Shown: in pieces, positions 1-6,905 of the stretch
Layout: each line of letters opens with the position of its first letter
Position numbering within the stretch: the first letter of the stretch is position 1
NCBI GenBank assembly: GCA_027459575.1
Contig: DAIDIB010000010.1
Coordinates: 1-33,357, forward strand
From: Gammaproteobacteria bacterium
Lineage (GTDB): Bacteria; Pseudomonadota; Gammaproteobacteria; DSM-16500
Length of the DNA: 33,357 bases
Direction: 5' to 3'
Translations under genes and position numbers: made by a program
The notes under the pieces: model-generated
What the model was told of the DNA's origin: nothing
Databases searched by the model: none
Seen by the model: the letters and a program-made list of their open reading frames with translations, nothing else

Positions 1-5
1 TTTTT

Positions 6-65
6 GCACCCGGGTGCTGAGGTTAAACAAAGCTCCAATTCCCGAGTGCAAAAAACGCACCCGGG
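6..65. repeat. GC-rich palindromes at left window edge
   Basis: Positions 6-17 form a perfect 12-bp palindrome (GCACCCGGGTGC). Positions 41-49 and 57-65 form a second inverted repeat, with 9-bp arms, one G-U pair, and an A/T-rich loop. Both lie just past the 3' end of the minus-strand beta-lactamase-like gene. Neither is followed by a T-tract in the direction of that gene, so I cannot call a rho-independent terminator. Confidence 0.5.
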
Positions 66-83
66 CTACTCTCATCAACGAGA

Positions 84-1091
84 TCATGATGATAGTCCTG
101 TCAATATTTGCTGGCCAAGCTGCGCCAGGTCTTGCTCATTAACTTGCGCGCTGAGTAGAATGGCAATACCTGATTTTTTATTTGGTAATACTGCAATGTA
201 TGCGCTTAAACCTGCTTTGTCGTATTGTCGATCAGGTTTAAACACGGGACGATCAGGAACATTTTTTATAACATTATCTGATACTGGCGCAACTTCCTCT
301 ACAGGGGTACCTTCAGGTTTTTTCTCTTCTTCCTGTCCCTTGATTTGCCAGCCAAGACCAATCATATGGTCATTCAGTTCAATAAACGCGGTTTGTGTTA
401 AGCGCATCGGATATAACACTGACTCTGGCGTGCCTGGCAAACCAATCGCTGCGGCGAGAAATTTCTGCATGTCTGGCGCTGAAATTTTTAATTCGGTTGA
501 CGTTGCCTTGGCAGAGCGCATGCCGAGTGCTGCAAAAATTTGTCGCTGATACAACTCAGCAATATTTTTATGCGCGACTGTTTCCAGCGCTTTGGTAAGT
601 AAGGTCATGCCAATGGTAGAAGGTTGCCAGGTGTCATCCACCACGTTTGACTGATGACCATTCATAGTTGCATTGGATGGCAGACCAGAAGTATTGGTCG
701 CCAGACTGCGTAAAGTGATTTTACTTAAGTCACTGGATCCCGCACCAGGAGCTGCGCGGGACGACAATATGCTTGGAAAAAATTGTTCTAGAGGTGTGGT
801 CAATTGTACTTTGGCAGCATCCACTTGTTGCGCCAATAAAAGCCCCGTCATAATTTCCGTCAGCGCACTAGCATCAAATTGTGTGGCTGGCTTGGCATCA
901 CCCAGATAAATAGTTTGTGGTTTACCATTCTGATAAATCTGCACCGCGGCGGCGGGGATATTATGCTTTGCGATAAAACTGGCAATATTTTGTTTAATTG
1001 TCTCTGTTGAATTCGTGGCCACTGTTTCAGCGATGGCCAAGCCTGAAAATAAAAAAACCAAAAATGATGAAATAATTATTTTTTTGAACAT
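84..1091 (-). CDS. Exported class C beta-lactamase-like protein lacking the catalytic residues
   Basis: 335 aa from the ATG at 1091. A TTG 15 nt upstream gives a longer frame, but the ATG directly precedes a good signal peptide (about residues 1-21, ending AIA). The fold follows AmpC-type serine hydrolases: a phenylalanine-led helix with MTGLLLAQ (about 81-88), a LATNTSGLP segment (130-138), an IGLGWQ segment, and a terminal strand AYIAVLPNKKSGIAIL. At the site of the SxxK active-site motif the sequence reads FDASALTEIMTG, so the serine aligns with Ala76 and the lysine with Glu79. The YxN motif aligns with Trp155-Gln-Pro157. Of the three motifs only KxG (KAG, about 292-294) is kept. A Pro/Glu-rich linker precedes the last strands. 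The frame is intact, so this is probably a periplasmic pseudoenzyme or binding protein rather than a beta-lactamase. The family call rests on motif alignment by eye. Confidence 0.78.
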   Translation of the reverse strand: MFKKIIISSFLVFLFSGLAIAETVATNSTETIKQNIASFIAKHNIPAAAVQIYQNGKPQTIYLGDAKPATQFDASALTEIMTGLLLAQQVDAAKVQLTTPLEQFFPSILSSRAAPGAGSSDLSKITLRSLATNTSGLPSNATMNGHQSNVVDDTWQPSTIGMTLLTKALETVAHKNIAELYQRQIFAALGMRSAKATSTELKISAPDMQKFLAAAIGLPGTPESVLYPMRLTQTAFIELNDHMIGLGWQIKGQEEEKKPEGTPVEEVAPVSDNVIKNVPDRPVFKPDRQYDKAGLSAYIAVLPNKKSGIAILLSAQVNEQDLAQLGQQILTGLSS

Positions 1092-1162
1092 AGTGTGCTC
1101 GCTCAAAACCAGAAAACGGCACCACTATATTACAAATCATGTATTCGGGCTATATTGACAAT

Positions 1163-1187
1163 GGATCCCAGCTTTCGCTGGGACGAC
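1163..1187. repeat. REP-like hairpin, single copy
   Basis: A GGATCCCAGC...GCTGGGACGAC unit, a member of the dispersed REP-like family also found near 15.66, 17.65, 21.79 and 27.0 kb. The stem is CCCAGC/GCTGGG with a short TTC-type loop. It lies in the gap between the beta-lactamase-like gene and the pilus operon. No promoter was convincingly seen in this gap. Confidence 0.7.
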
Positions 1188-1194
1188 AACCATT

Positions 1195-1300
1195 GGGATC
1201 AAATCTCGCCAACCCCCATCAAAACAAAAAAGATGAGAGTAGGCGAGACTTGACCACACAATAGACTTTTGTTTTGATGGAAATAAGCGAGATTTGACCC
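1195..1300. mobile_element. 106-bp palindromic (MITE-like) element
   Basis: Two nested inverted repeats are visible. The outer arms, 1195-1210 and 1287-1300, match apart from small differences (ATCAAATCTCGC against GCGAGATTTGAC). The inner arms, 1216-1229 and 1267-1280, are a perfect 14-bp inverted repeat. A further TAGGCGAGACTTGACC copy lies at 1240-1255. Related TAGGCGAGA cores recur near 29,741, 31,890 and 33,258. The element ends 7 nt before the ATG of the first pilin gene. It has no coding capacity; non-autonomous mobility is inferred only from dispersion and symmetry. Confidence 0.55.
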
Positions 1301-1307
1301 TTTTAAC

Positions 1308-1799
1308 ATGGAAGTATCTCATATCAAAAACACGGCAGGTTTCACCTTACTCGAACTCATTTTCGTATTGCTTATCATGAGCATTATAAGTGTGACAGTG
1401 ATGTTGCAATGGACAGCGTCAGGCATTGATCTCGGCGCGCAAGCCAAGGAGTTAGCCAGCGATATTCGCTACACGCAATCTTTGGCGATGACGAATGGAC
1501 AGCGCTATTATCTGATAAAACAATCTTCCACCACCTATCAAATTATGACGAGTGGCGGTACAGCAGTCATGCTGTTTAACGGCAGAACCACCGCCACACT
1601 TAACAGTGGCATTACTTTCGGTACCCTAACTAATTTGCCCAATAATCTAGTAGCCTTTGACGGCAAAGGCACGCCTTACACCACATCGTCCTCACCCGGC
1701 ACGGCGCTCACCTCAACCGCGACCATTCCAATAACATCAGGCGGCGCAACTAAAACCATTTCCATTCAACCCGGTACTGGGCGAGTAACCATCTCATGA
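1308..1799 (+). CDS. mshC: MSHA-type minor prepilin (MshC-like)
   Basis: 163 aa, first gene of the pilus operon. A type IV prepilin leader ends in Gly11, followed by FTLLELIFVLLIMSII: the mature protein starts with Phe and has Glu at position 5, the class III signal cleaved and methylated by prepilin peptidase. After the hydrophobic helix (about 12-32) comes a GspH/FimT-like region (AKELASDIRYTQSLAMTNGQRY), then a Ser/Thr/Gly-rich beta domain. ATG at 1308 is the only start, since the frame is closed upstream by a stop at 1284-1286. No ribosome binding site is visible because a palindromic element ends at 1300. The stop overlaps the next start (ATGA). The MshC assignment rests on the neighbouring mshD/O/P-like genes; sequence alone supports only 'GspH-type minor pilin'. 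Confidence 0.75.
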   Translation: MEVSHIKNTAGFTLLELIFVLLIMSIISVTVMLQWTASGIDLGAQAKELASDIRYTQSLAMTNGQRYYLIKQSSTTYQIMTSGGTAVMLFNGRTTATLNSGITFGTLTNLPNNLVAFDGKGTPYTTSSSPGTALTSTATIPITSGGATKTISIQPGTGRVTIS

Positions 1800-2182
1800 G
1801 GCGACAAAAAGGTTTTACTTTAATAGAAGTACTGATCCTGATTATCGTTGCCGGGATTACAGGAAGCGCTATAGTGCTCGCGTTGAGTACCGCTCTTCGA
1901 AGCACACCGCAGTTTTTGCAACATGGTATCGCGGGCCAGACAGCGAGAAATTGTATCGAATGGTTCATTGGGCAACGGCGTTTGATATTGGGTGATGGTT
2001 ACACCAGTATCACGTGCCCTAGTAGCACTGTTCCCGCATTTTGCACGGCACCTTCTGGATTTACCTTAGCGGTGAATGTAGCCTGCACTACTATTAATAG
2101 TGACGCCAATTATAAAACGATTACAGTCACGGTAAGTGGTAGTGGGGCTGCTACCTACTCAACCATGATCGCGGATTATTAA
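1796..2182 (+). CDS. mshD: MSHA-type minor prepilin (MshD-like)
   Basis: 128 aa, starting inside the stop of the preceding gene (ATGA overlap). The short leader MRRQKG is followed by FTLIEVLILIIVAGITG, a textbook prepilin cleavage site with Glu at mature position 5 and a hydrophobic helix to about residue 30. The small globular part contains three cysteines (encoded near 2018, 2042 and 2084) and a Thr/Ser-rich C-terminus. It is shorter than typical MshD. The assignment depends on its place between the mshC-like and mshO-like genes. Likely role: a minor subunit incorporated near the pilus tip. Confidence 0.7.
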   Translation: MRRQKGFTLIEVLILIIVAGITGSAIVLALSTALRSTPQFLQHGIAGQTARNCIEWFIGQRRLILGDGYTSITCPSSTVPAFCTAPSGFTLAVNVACTTINSDANYKTITVTVSGSGAATYSTMIADY

Positions 2183-2183
2183 T

Positions 2184-2663
2184 ATGCGAAGACAACAGCA
2201 AGGGTTCACATTGATTGAGTTTGTTATAGTAATTATTTTGCTGGGAGTCATCGCCATTGGCATCAATACTATCTATACACAATCACTGCTTGGCATGTTA
2301 GCCGGTCAAAACACATCGGACGCGCTCTGGCAAGGCCGGCTCGGCATGGAACGCATGATCAAGGAAATTCGCGCCACACGTTCAGCGGGTGATATCAGCA
2401 CCTTCACAAGCGGCGAATACAGCTTTACGGATATCAGCGGCAATAGCATCGACTATAAATTAAGTGGTGGTGGCTTGGTACGCAACGCTGTGCCACTAGC
2501 GGATGGTATCAGTTCTTTAGCATTCACTTACTATGACAAAAGCGGCAATACTACAGCAACGGCCGCCAATATTGAATATATAAAAATTTCTATGCACGTT
2601 ACGCAAAATAATACTAATTTTACACTCACGTCGGGTGTGTATTTGCGAGATCTGGCTTCATGA
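2184..2663 (+). CDS. mshO: MSHA-type minor prepilin (MshO-like)
   Basis: 159 aa, one nucleotide after the mshD-like stop. The leader ends in Gly, followed by FTLIEFVIVIILLGVIAIG (Glu at mature position 5). After the helix, the sequence DALWQGRLGMERMIKEIRATRS resembles the post-helix region of MshO/PilW-type minor pilins. This is followed by beta-rich sequence and a C-terminal LTSGVYLRDLAS that fits the '...VYLRN' ending common in this family. Its stop overlaps the start of the next gene by 4 nt, suggesting translational coupling. Confidence 0.75.
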   Translation: MRRQQQGFTLIEFVIVIILLGVIAIGINTIYTQSLLGMLAGQNTSDALWQGRLGMERMIKEIRATRSAGDISTFTSGEYSFTDISGNSIDYKLSGGGLVRNAVPLADGISSLAFTYYDKSGNTTATAANIEYIKISMHVTQNNTNFTLTSGVYLRDLAS

Positions 2664-4291
2664 ACAATCAACGTGGTTATTTAGTTATATTGGCGGTATT
2701 TCTGATTATGGTCACTGGTTTTATCGGTGTCACCATTGCTTCATTATTATTTGGTGGCGCAAATGAGACGCTTAATTATCAACAAGCTGAAAAAGCGCTT
2801 TATATCGCAGAAACAGGTTTTGAAACCGCCGCGCGTTTTGTATTAACACCCACACTCACGGGAACCAATACGCGAATTGGGTGTGGGTCACTTTCTGGAA
2901 ATTCCAACGTGACAAATACTACTTTTGGTTCCGGTACGTTTACCGCTACGGCTGTGGCGAGCAATCCGGTTTATGTCAACGCCACCTTAAGCAGTGCTAT
3001 CACAAGCGGCGCGACGACCATTCCATTGACCAGCACCACGGGATTCGCCTCTGCTGGTCGGGTGCGTATTGATATGGAAGACATTAATTACGGCGCGATT
3101 TCCGGCAATAGTCTGATTGCTGTAACACGAGGAGTTGAGGCGAGTTACGCGACACCACATGCCAGTGGCGCTGCTGTGACACAGTATCAATGTATGATAG
3201 ATGTCAAAGGTGGCATTCCAAATCTGACTTCAGCCACTTACAAACGTGAAATCAATCAAGCCATGCCACTGCAAGAAGCATGGGCGGTGGGCGCAGTGTC
3301 AGGCGGTAATTTTGAAATGACCCGATGGAACCGTCCAACAGAAGTAACGTGGACGAATAGCGCTATCTCTAGTACCTCGGCAGTTAACCTTAATGGTATT
3401 TCCATGCTTTCAAATGCGGATGGCTGGGCAGTAGGAGACGCTGGTTCGACAGATTTCACGTTATTGCACTGGAATGGCACGAGCTGGAACGCTTCATCCT
3501 TGGCCTTCGCCTGTTCTAACCAGAATCTCGCAGCCGTGTCGAGTGTCTATTCGAACGAAGCCTGGGCGGTTGGTAATAGTTATAAATCAAGCGGGAAGTG
3601 TACCGGCTCTGGGGGTAAGCAACGTTACACTATTTTACAATGGAACGGCACCAGCTGGTCTGAATTAACGCCTTCTACTGCGCCCAGTATTCCCGCGGAT
3701 AACATATCGAATCAAAATCTGAATGCGGTGCATGTCATCGACGCGACGCAAAGCGGTGCTGGCACACTGGGATTTGCGGTAGGTGCAGCTGGTGTAATAT
3801 TGCAATACGATGGCAGCAACTGGACGCCGGCAAGCAGTCCGACAACAGATGATTTAACCGGTATATACATCGTTTCCGCCACCGAAGCCTGGGCTGTGGG
3901 AGCAAATGGCACTATTATCAAATGGGATGGGAGCAGCTGGACAACCGTCTCTTCACCTACCAGCACACAATTGAATGCCATTACCATGGTCGACGCAACA
4001 CAGAGTGGTCATGCCACAGCTGGCTGGGCGGTCGGCAATAGCGGGGTTGCCATCAGTTATAATGGCACCAGCTGGTCTTCACAAAATACCGGCAGCGCTC
4101 AAAATCTTTTTGGCGTGGGTCTGTTTGGCATCGGCAAGGATGTCTGGGCGGGAGGCGCATCCGGGACACTCATGCATTGGGATGGCTCAGCCTGGTCAAG
4201 TATTTCTTCCGGTATAACGACACAAATAAACGCCTTATCGGTCATCGCGCCTCAGCAGTATCCTTCTGCCTGGCAGGAAATATATCCTTAA
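2660..4291 (+). CDS. PilX/MshP-like minor pilin fused to a seven-repeat beta-propeller domain; candidate tip adhesin
   Basis: 543 aa. Residues 1-60 are PilX_N/MshP-like: a short leader ending QRG, then YLVILAVFLIMVTGFIG, then a QQAEKALYIAETGFE helix. Mature position 5 is Leu, not Glu, as in GspK-type tip subunits. Residues about 105-175 form a beta module (TTIPLTSTTGFASAGRV...VTRGVEASYATPHASG) of a type seen in tail and pilus proteins. From about residue 205 to the end, the motif W/F-A-V/G-G followed 10-15 residues later by W-N/D-G-T/S-x-W recurs. I count seven AVG-type copies (EAWAVG, GWAVG, EAWAVG, GFAVG, EAWAVG, GWAVG, DVWAGG), which fits a seven-bladed propeller. The gene overlaps the mshO-like gene, so it is part of the pilus operon. 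Usual MshP is only about 150 aa, making this a large C-terminal extension. Adhesin function is inferred. Confidence 0.8.
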   Translation: MNNQRGYLVILAVFLIMVTGFIGVTIASLLFGGANETLNYQQAEKALYIAETGFETAARFVLTPTLTGTNTRIGCGSLSGNSNVTNTTFGSGTFTATAVASNPVYVNATLSSAITSGATTIPLTSTTGFASAGRVRIDMEDINYGAISGNSLIAVTRGVEASYATPHASGAAVTQYQCMIDVKGGIPNLTSATYKREINQAMPLQEAWAVGAVSGGNFEMTRWNRPTEVTWTNSAISSTSAVNLNGISMLSNADGWAVGDAGSTDFTLLHWNGTSWNASSLAFACSNQNLAAVSSVYSNEAWAVGNSYKSSGKCTGSGGKQRYTILQWNGTSWSELTPSTAPSIPADNISNQNLNAVHVIDATQSGAGTLGFAVGAAGVILQYDGSNWTPASSPTTDDLTGIYIVSATEAWAVGANGTIIKWDGSSWTTVSSPTSTQLNAITMVDATQSGHATAGWAVGNSGVAISYNGTSWSSQNTGSAQNLFGVGLFGIGKDVWAGGASGTLMHWDGSAWSSISSGITTQINALSVIAPQQYPSAWQEIYP

Positions 4292-4317
4292 CATCTGGCT
4301 AAAAACTATCCGCTGGG

Positions 4318-4323
4318 TATAAT
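4318..4323 (+). promoter_or_regulatory. Possible internal -10 box before mshI
   Basis: A TATAAT hexamer lies in the 67-nt gap between the propeller-pilin stop (4291) and the mshI start (4359), the only sizeable gap inside the first part of the operon. No good -35 box is found at 16-18 nt spacing. A second promoter splitting minor-pilin genes from assembly genes is plausible but weakly supported. Confidence 0.3.
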
Positions 4324-4358
4324 AAGGCATGGTTTTATTTTTGCCAGGGAATGCTTGA

Positions 4359-5345
4359 ATGAAAGTAGCATCGCAAGTTGAATCGTACGCAAAAAAACTG
4401 ATAAAGAAGTTTGAACCATGGCTCAGTGATTCAGCACCGCTTGATGCTACCCAGCGCATTTGTTTAAGCTTTACCGGGAATGTAATTTCATTATTACAAA
4501 TCAATAAAAGCACTGACAATGTTGATATCCTGCTGAACGAAGACATTGAATTTGATAGCACAGAAAATCTCACTACGTTGCTGACTGGCATCAATAAGCG
4601 CTATCGACTCGAAAATGTTCCAGCTTACTGGTTGCTGTCACCCGAAGATTATCAATTATTTTTTATCGACGCTTTGCCCGTCAAAAGCGATGAGTTTCAA
4701 GACGCCCTTAACTGGCGTTTGCGTACATTAGTCAACTACCCTATTCAGGAAGCAGCGTCGGATTATTTCATGTTACCGGCAAAAAAAGGCGCCTCCAATC
4801 AGCCGATGGCGGTGGCTGTCACCGCGCGCAAACAGGAACTGCAAAAAAATATTGATATCTTTGAAAAAGCCGGCATCGCACTGACCGCCATTGACATACC
4901 GGAGCTGGCCATGCGGAATTTATCCACCACATGCGAAAACGACGAAAAAAGTACGGCGTTTTTATATTTTTATAACAACATGGCGATACTGAATTTAACG
5001 CGTCAAAAAATTCTTTATTTTAACCGCCGCATTACCATCACGCAGAATGATCGAACAGCGCCAGGTTTTTATGAAAAAATGAGCCTGGAAATTTTGCGCT
5101 ACTTCGATTATTTCCAAAGCCAATGGCGTTATCCCAGCCCGAGCCGGTTTTTCATCGCCGCACATGATGGCAAAACAGATCACATCATCGCGGGTCTTGG
5201 CAAGCATTTGATGACACAGCTTGAACCCTTTCCTTTGTCCAGGATCATTGTCGATCAAAGTAAAGCGTCGCAATTAACTGGTTCGCTGTTATCACTGGGC
5301 ACGGCGCTGCGACAGGAGGAAACGAATGTTACGGCAAGACATTAA
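4359..5345 (+). CDS. mshI: MSHA biogenesis protein MshI (PilM-like cytoplasmic assembly protein)
   Basis: 328 aa, soluble, with no membrane segment. It fits the PilM/MshI actin-like family: a beta-rich N-terminal part (CLSFTGNVISLLQI), then AYWLLSPEDYQLFFIDALPV, then a WRLRTLVNYPIQEAASDYFMLP stretch, then DIPELAMRNLSTT and a C-terminal ATPase-like subdomain. In type IV pilus systems this protein couples the cytoplasmic ring to the PilN/PilO-like inner-membrane proteins, which are encoded immediately downstream. An AGGGA ribosome binding site lies 8 nt before ATG 4359. The end overlaps the pilN-like gene by 20 nt. Confidence 0.85.
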   Translation: MKVASQVESYAKKLIKKFEPWLSDSAPLDATQRICLSFTGNVISLLQINKSTDNVDILLNEDIEFDSTENLTTLLTGINKRYRLENVPAYWLLSPEDYQLFFIDALPVKSDEFQDALNWRLRTLVNYPIQEAASDYFMLPAKKGASNQPMAVAVTARKQELQKNIDIFEKAGIALTAIDIPELAMRNLSTTCENDEKSTAFLYFYNNMAILNLTRQKILYFNRRITITQNDRTAPGFYEKMSLEILRYFDYFQSQWRYPSPSRFFIAAHDGKTDHIIAGLGKHLMTQLEPFPLSRIIVDQSKASQLTGSLLSLGTALRQEETNVTARH

Positions 5346-5943
5346 CTTATATACAGCGTTCAAATCTTCCTCTCCCGTACTGGAGATTTTAACCTGGAAA
5401 CAGATGGTATTGAGCAGCGTTGGATTTTTACTATTATTAATATTTAGTTATATACTAAGTATCAGTGATTTGTTCTATAAAAAGTACGAGTTGCATAGCC
5501 TTAATAATGATATCGTTCGTCTTCAATCACAGTTCGAATATAAAAAATCGCACTATCCTTCCTTCTTTTTCTCGGACAATGTTGCCAAAGTGGTGGCCGA
5601 TCAGGAAAAAGACATGCAAATGGAAGCGCAGCTGCTCGAAAACATTGCGACACGTATTACGTTTTCAAATATTTTATTGACCTTGGCCGAAATCAAGCTG
5701 CCAAGCAACTGGATTACCAAAATAAATATTGACGAAAGCGGAAATGTCGTGGAATTAACTGGAAACTCACTTTCCATGCCTGACTTAAAATTATATTTTA
5801 CTCAAATTGAAAACAATCCTTATTTTAAAAATGCTCATGTGACCATCAACAGCGTTGAACACAAGCCCAAAGACAATTACCCCGATTTTCAAACCTACAT
5901 GATTAGCATTGCGAAGACTCAAAATGAAAAATCAAATTCTTAG
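5326..5943 (+). CDS. PilN-like inner-membrane pilus assembly protein
   Basis: 205 aa. It opens with LRQDINLY, the short N-terminal motif (variant of 'INLLP') by which PilN proteins bind PilM, then one transmembrane helix at about 26-46 (MVLSSVGFLLLLIFSYIL). A coiled-coil-prone stretch follows (YELHSLNNDIVRLQSQFEYKK), then a ferredoxin-like periplasmic domain ending near IDESGNVVELTGNSLSMPDLKLYF, the PilN C-terminal pattern. It overlaps mshI upstream and mshJ downstream. In some MSHA systems this gene is called mshI2. Confidence 0.82.
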   Translation: MLRQDINLYTAFKSSSPVLEILTWKQMVLSSVGFLLLLIFSYILSISDLFYKKYELHSLNNDIVRLQSQFEYKKSHYPSFFFSDNVAKVVADQEKDMQMEAQLLENIATRITFSNILLTLAEIKLPSNWITKINIDESGNVVELTGNSLSMPDLKLYFTQIENNPYFKNAHVTINSVEHKPKDNYPDFQTYMISIAKTQNEKSNS

Positions 5944-6550
5944 ATTAAGAACCTGGTTTGAACAGCTTTCGCTACGCGAGCGGGCGCTTTTTGCTTTGTT
6001 AGTCTGGGCAGTCATCTATGCGTTTTTCGGCCTTATATTTTTAAGACCGGTGAATAACCAGCGCGCGGTATTTCAGGATAATATAAAACAAGCGCAAGAC
6101 AAAATTAACAGTCTGAATTTACAAATCGACGCAGTTGATAAAATCGCCAGTAGTGCGTTGTACCTTGAATGGCAGAAGCAACATGCCAACTACGAAAAAA
6201 TTCAAATACGATATAAAACATTGTTGACTAACTTTTCCTCGAGTAATTGGCTTCAGATCATTAAATCTGTCATTGCCAGTCATCCCAACATCACGCTCAC
6301 TCACATTGAAAACTCGCAGGAGTCGCCTTTTACCTTAGGTAGCACACTCGTCAGTGAAGGTATCTTTCAACAAAACTTGACCGTAATGGTTTATGGTGAT
6401 TACTTTAATTTTATCAATTACTTAGAGCATATTGAAAAATTGCTGCCCAATGTTCGCTGGGACACGCTTAACTATGAAGTGATTACCTATCCGACGGCAA
6501 AAATTACCATGGAATTTACTGTATTTTATGTTAACCCAATTAAAAGCTAA
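5924..6550 (+). CDS. mshJ: MSHA biogenesis protein MshJ (PilO-like)
   Basis: 208 aa from ATG 5924. A TTG 15 nt earlier gives a longer frame but lacks a better ribosome binding site. One membrane helix (about 20-42, LRERALFALLVWAVIYAFFGLIFL) follows a short cytoplasmic head. Next come a coiled coil (QDNIKQAQDKINSLNLQID) and a PilO-like ferredoxin fold with a YFNFINYLEHIEKLLPNVRWD segment. The first 20 nt overlap the pilN-like gene, and the end overlaps mshK, so translation is probably coupled. Role: periplasmic alignment of the inner-membrane platform with the secretin. Confidence 0.83.
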   Translation: MKNQILRLRTWFEQLSLRERALFALLVWAVIYAFFGLIFLRPVNNQRAVFQDNIKQAQDKINSLNLQIDAVDKIASSALYLEWQKQHANYEKIQIRYKTLLTNFSSSNWLQIIKSVIASHPNITLTHIENSQESPFTLGSTLVSEGIFQQNLTVMVYGDYFNFINYLEHIEKLLPNVRWDTLNYEVITYPTAKITMEFTVFYVNPIKS

Positions 6551-6905
6551 AATAGTTGCCATAATAATGGTCATCATGCCATTAATGGGTGCAACGGTGA
6601 TCAACAAGAGTGCTCTGCACGATCCCACTGAGCCTCCTCCTGATTTTATGCCCGCTGTCAAAAACAATGAAATCAGTTATCGAAGCATGAATCTTAACGC
6701 TATCTTCATTAAACCTAATGCTCGCTGGGCGGTAATCAATGGCCAAGTGTACCATGAGGGCGATGCGGTGGGCGAATATATCATTACAAACATTCACGTA
6801 GATACGGTAGAATTAATCGATTCAGCTCACAACAAAGAAGTATTAGAATTGGTGACTCCCATTAAAAAAATGGTGGTCCCGGCTAAGGAAAGTAGGGATG
6901 AATGA
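6528..6905 (+). CDS. mshK: MSHA biogenesis protein MshK
   Basis: 125 aa. An N-terminal signal or anchor (about 1-22, KIVAIIMVIMPLMGATV) is followed by ALHDPTEPPPDF, the 'DPTRPP' motif typical of MshK. Then comes a GspC/PilP-like small beta domain (LNAIFIKPNARWAVINGQVYHEGDAVGEYIIT...VELI). It starts 23 nt inside mshJ and its stop overlaps the mshL start. No independent ribosome binding site was seen. Expected role: periplasmic protein contacting the secretin. Confidence 0.82.
   Translation: MLTQLKAKIVAIIMVIMPLMGATVINKSALHDPTEPPPDFMPAVKNNEISYRSMNLNAIFIKPNARWAVINGQVYHEGDAVGEYIITNIHVDTVELIDSAHNKEVLELVTPIKKMVVPAKESRDE

Noticed and set aside
6-17. Rho-independent terminator of the minus-strand beta-lactamase-like gene
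   Set aside because: On the minus strand the palindrome is followed by A residues, not T, so it lacks the required tract.
4-549. Plus-strand 181-codon open frame at the window start
   Set aside because: It is antisense to the beta-lactamase-like gene, which has a signal peptide and family motifs; its composition is not protein-like.
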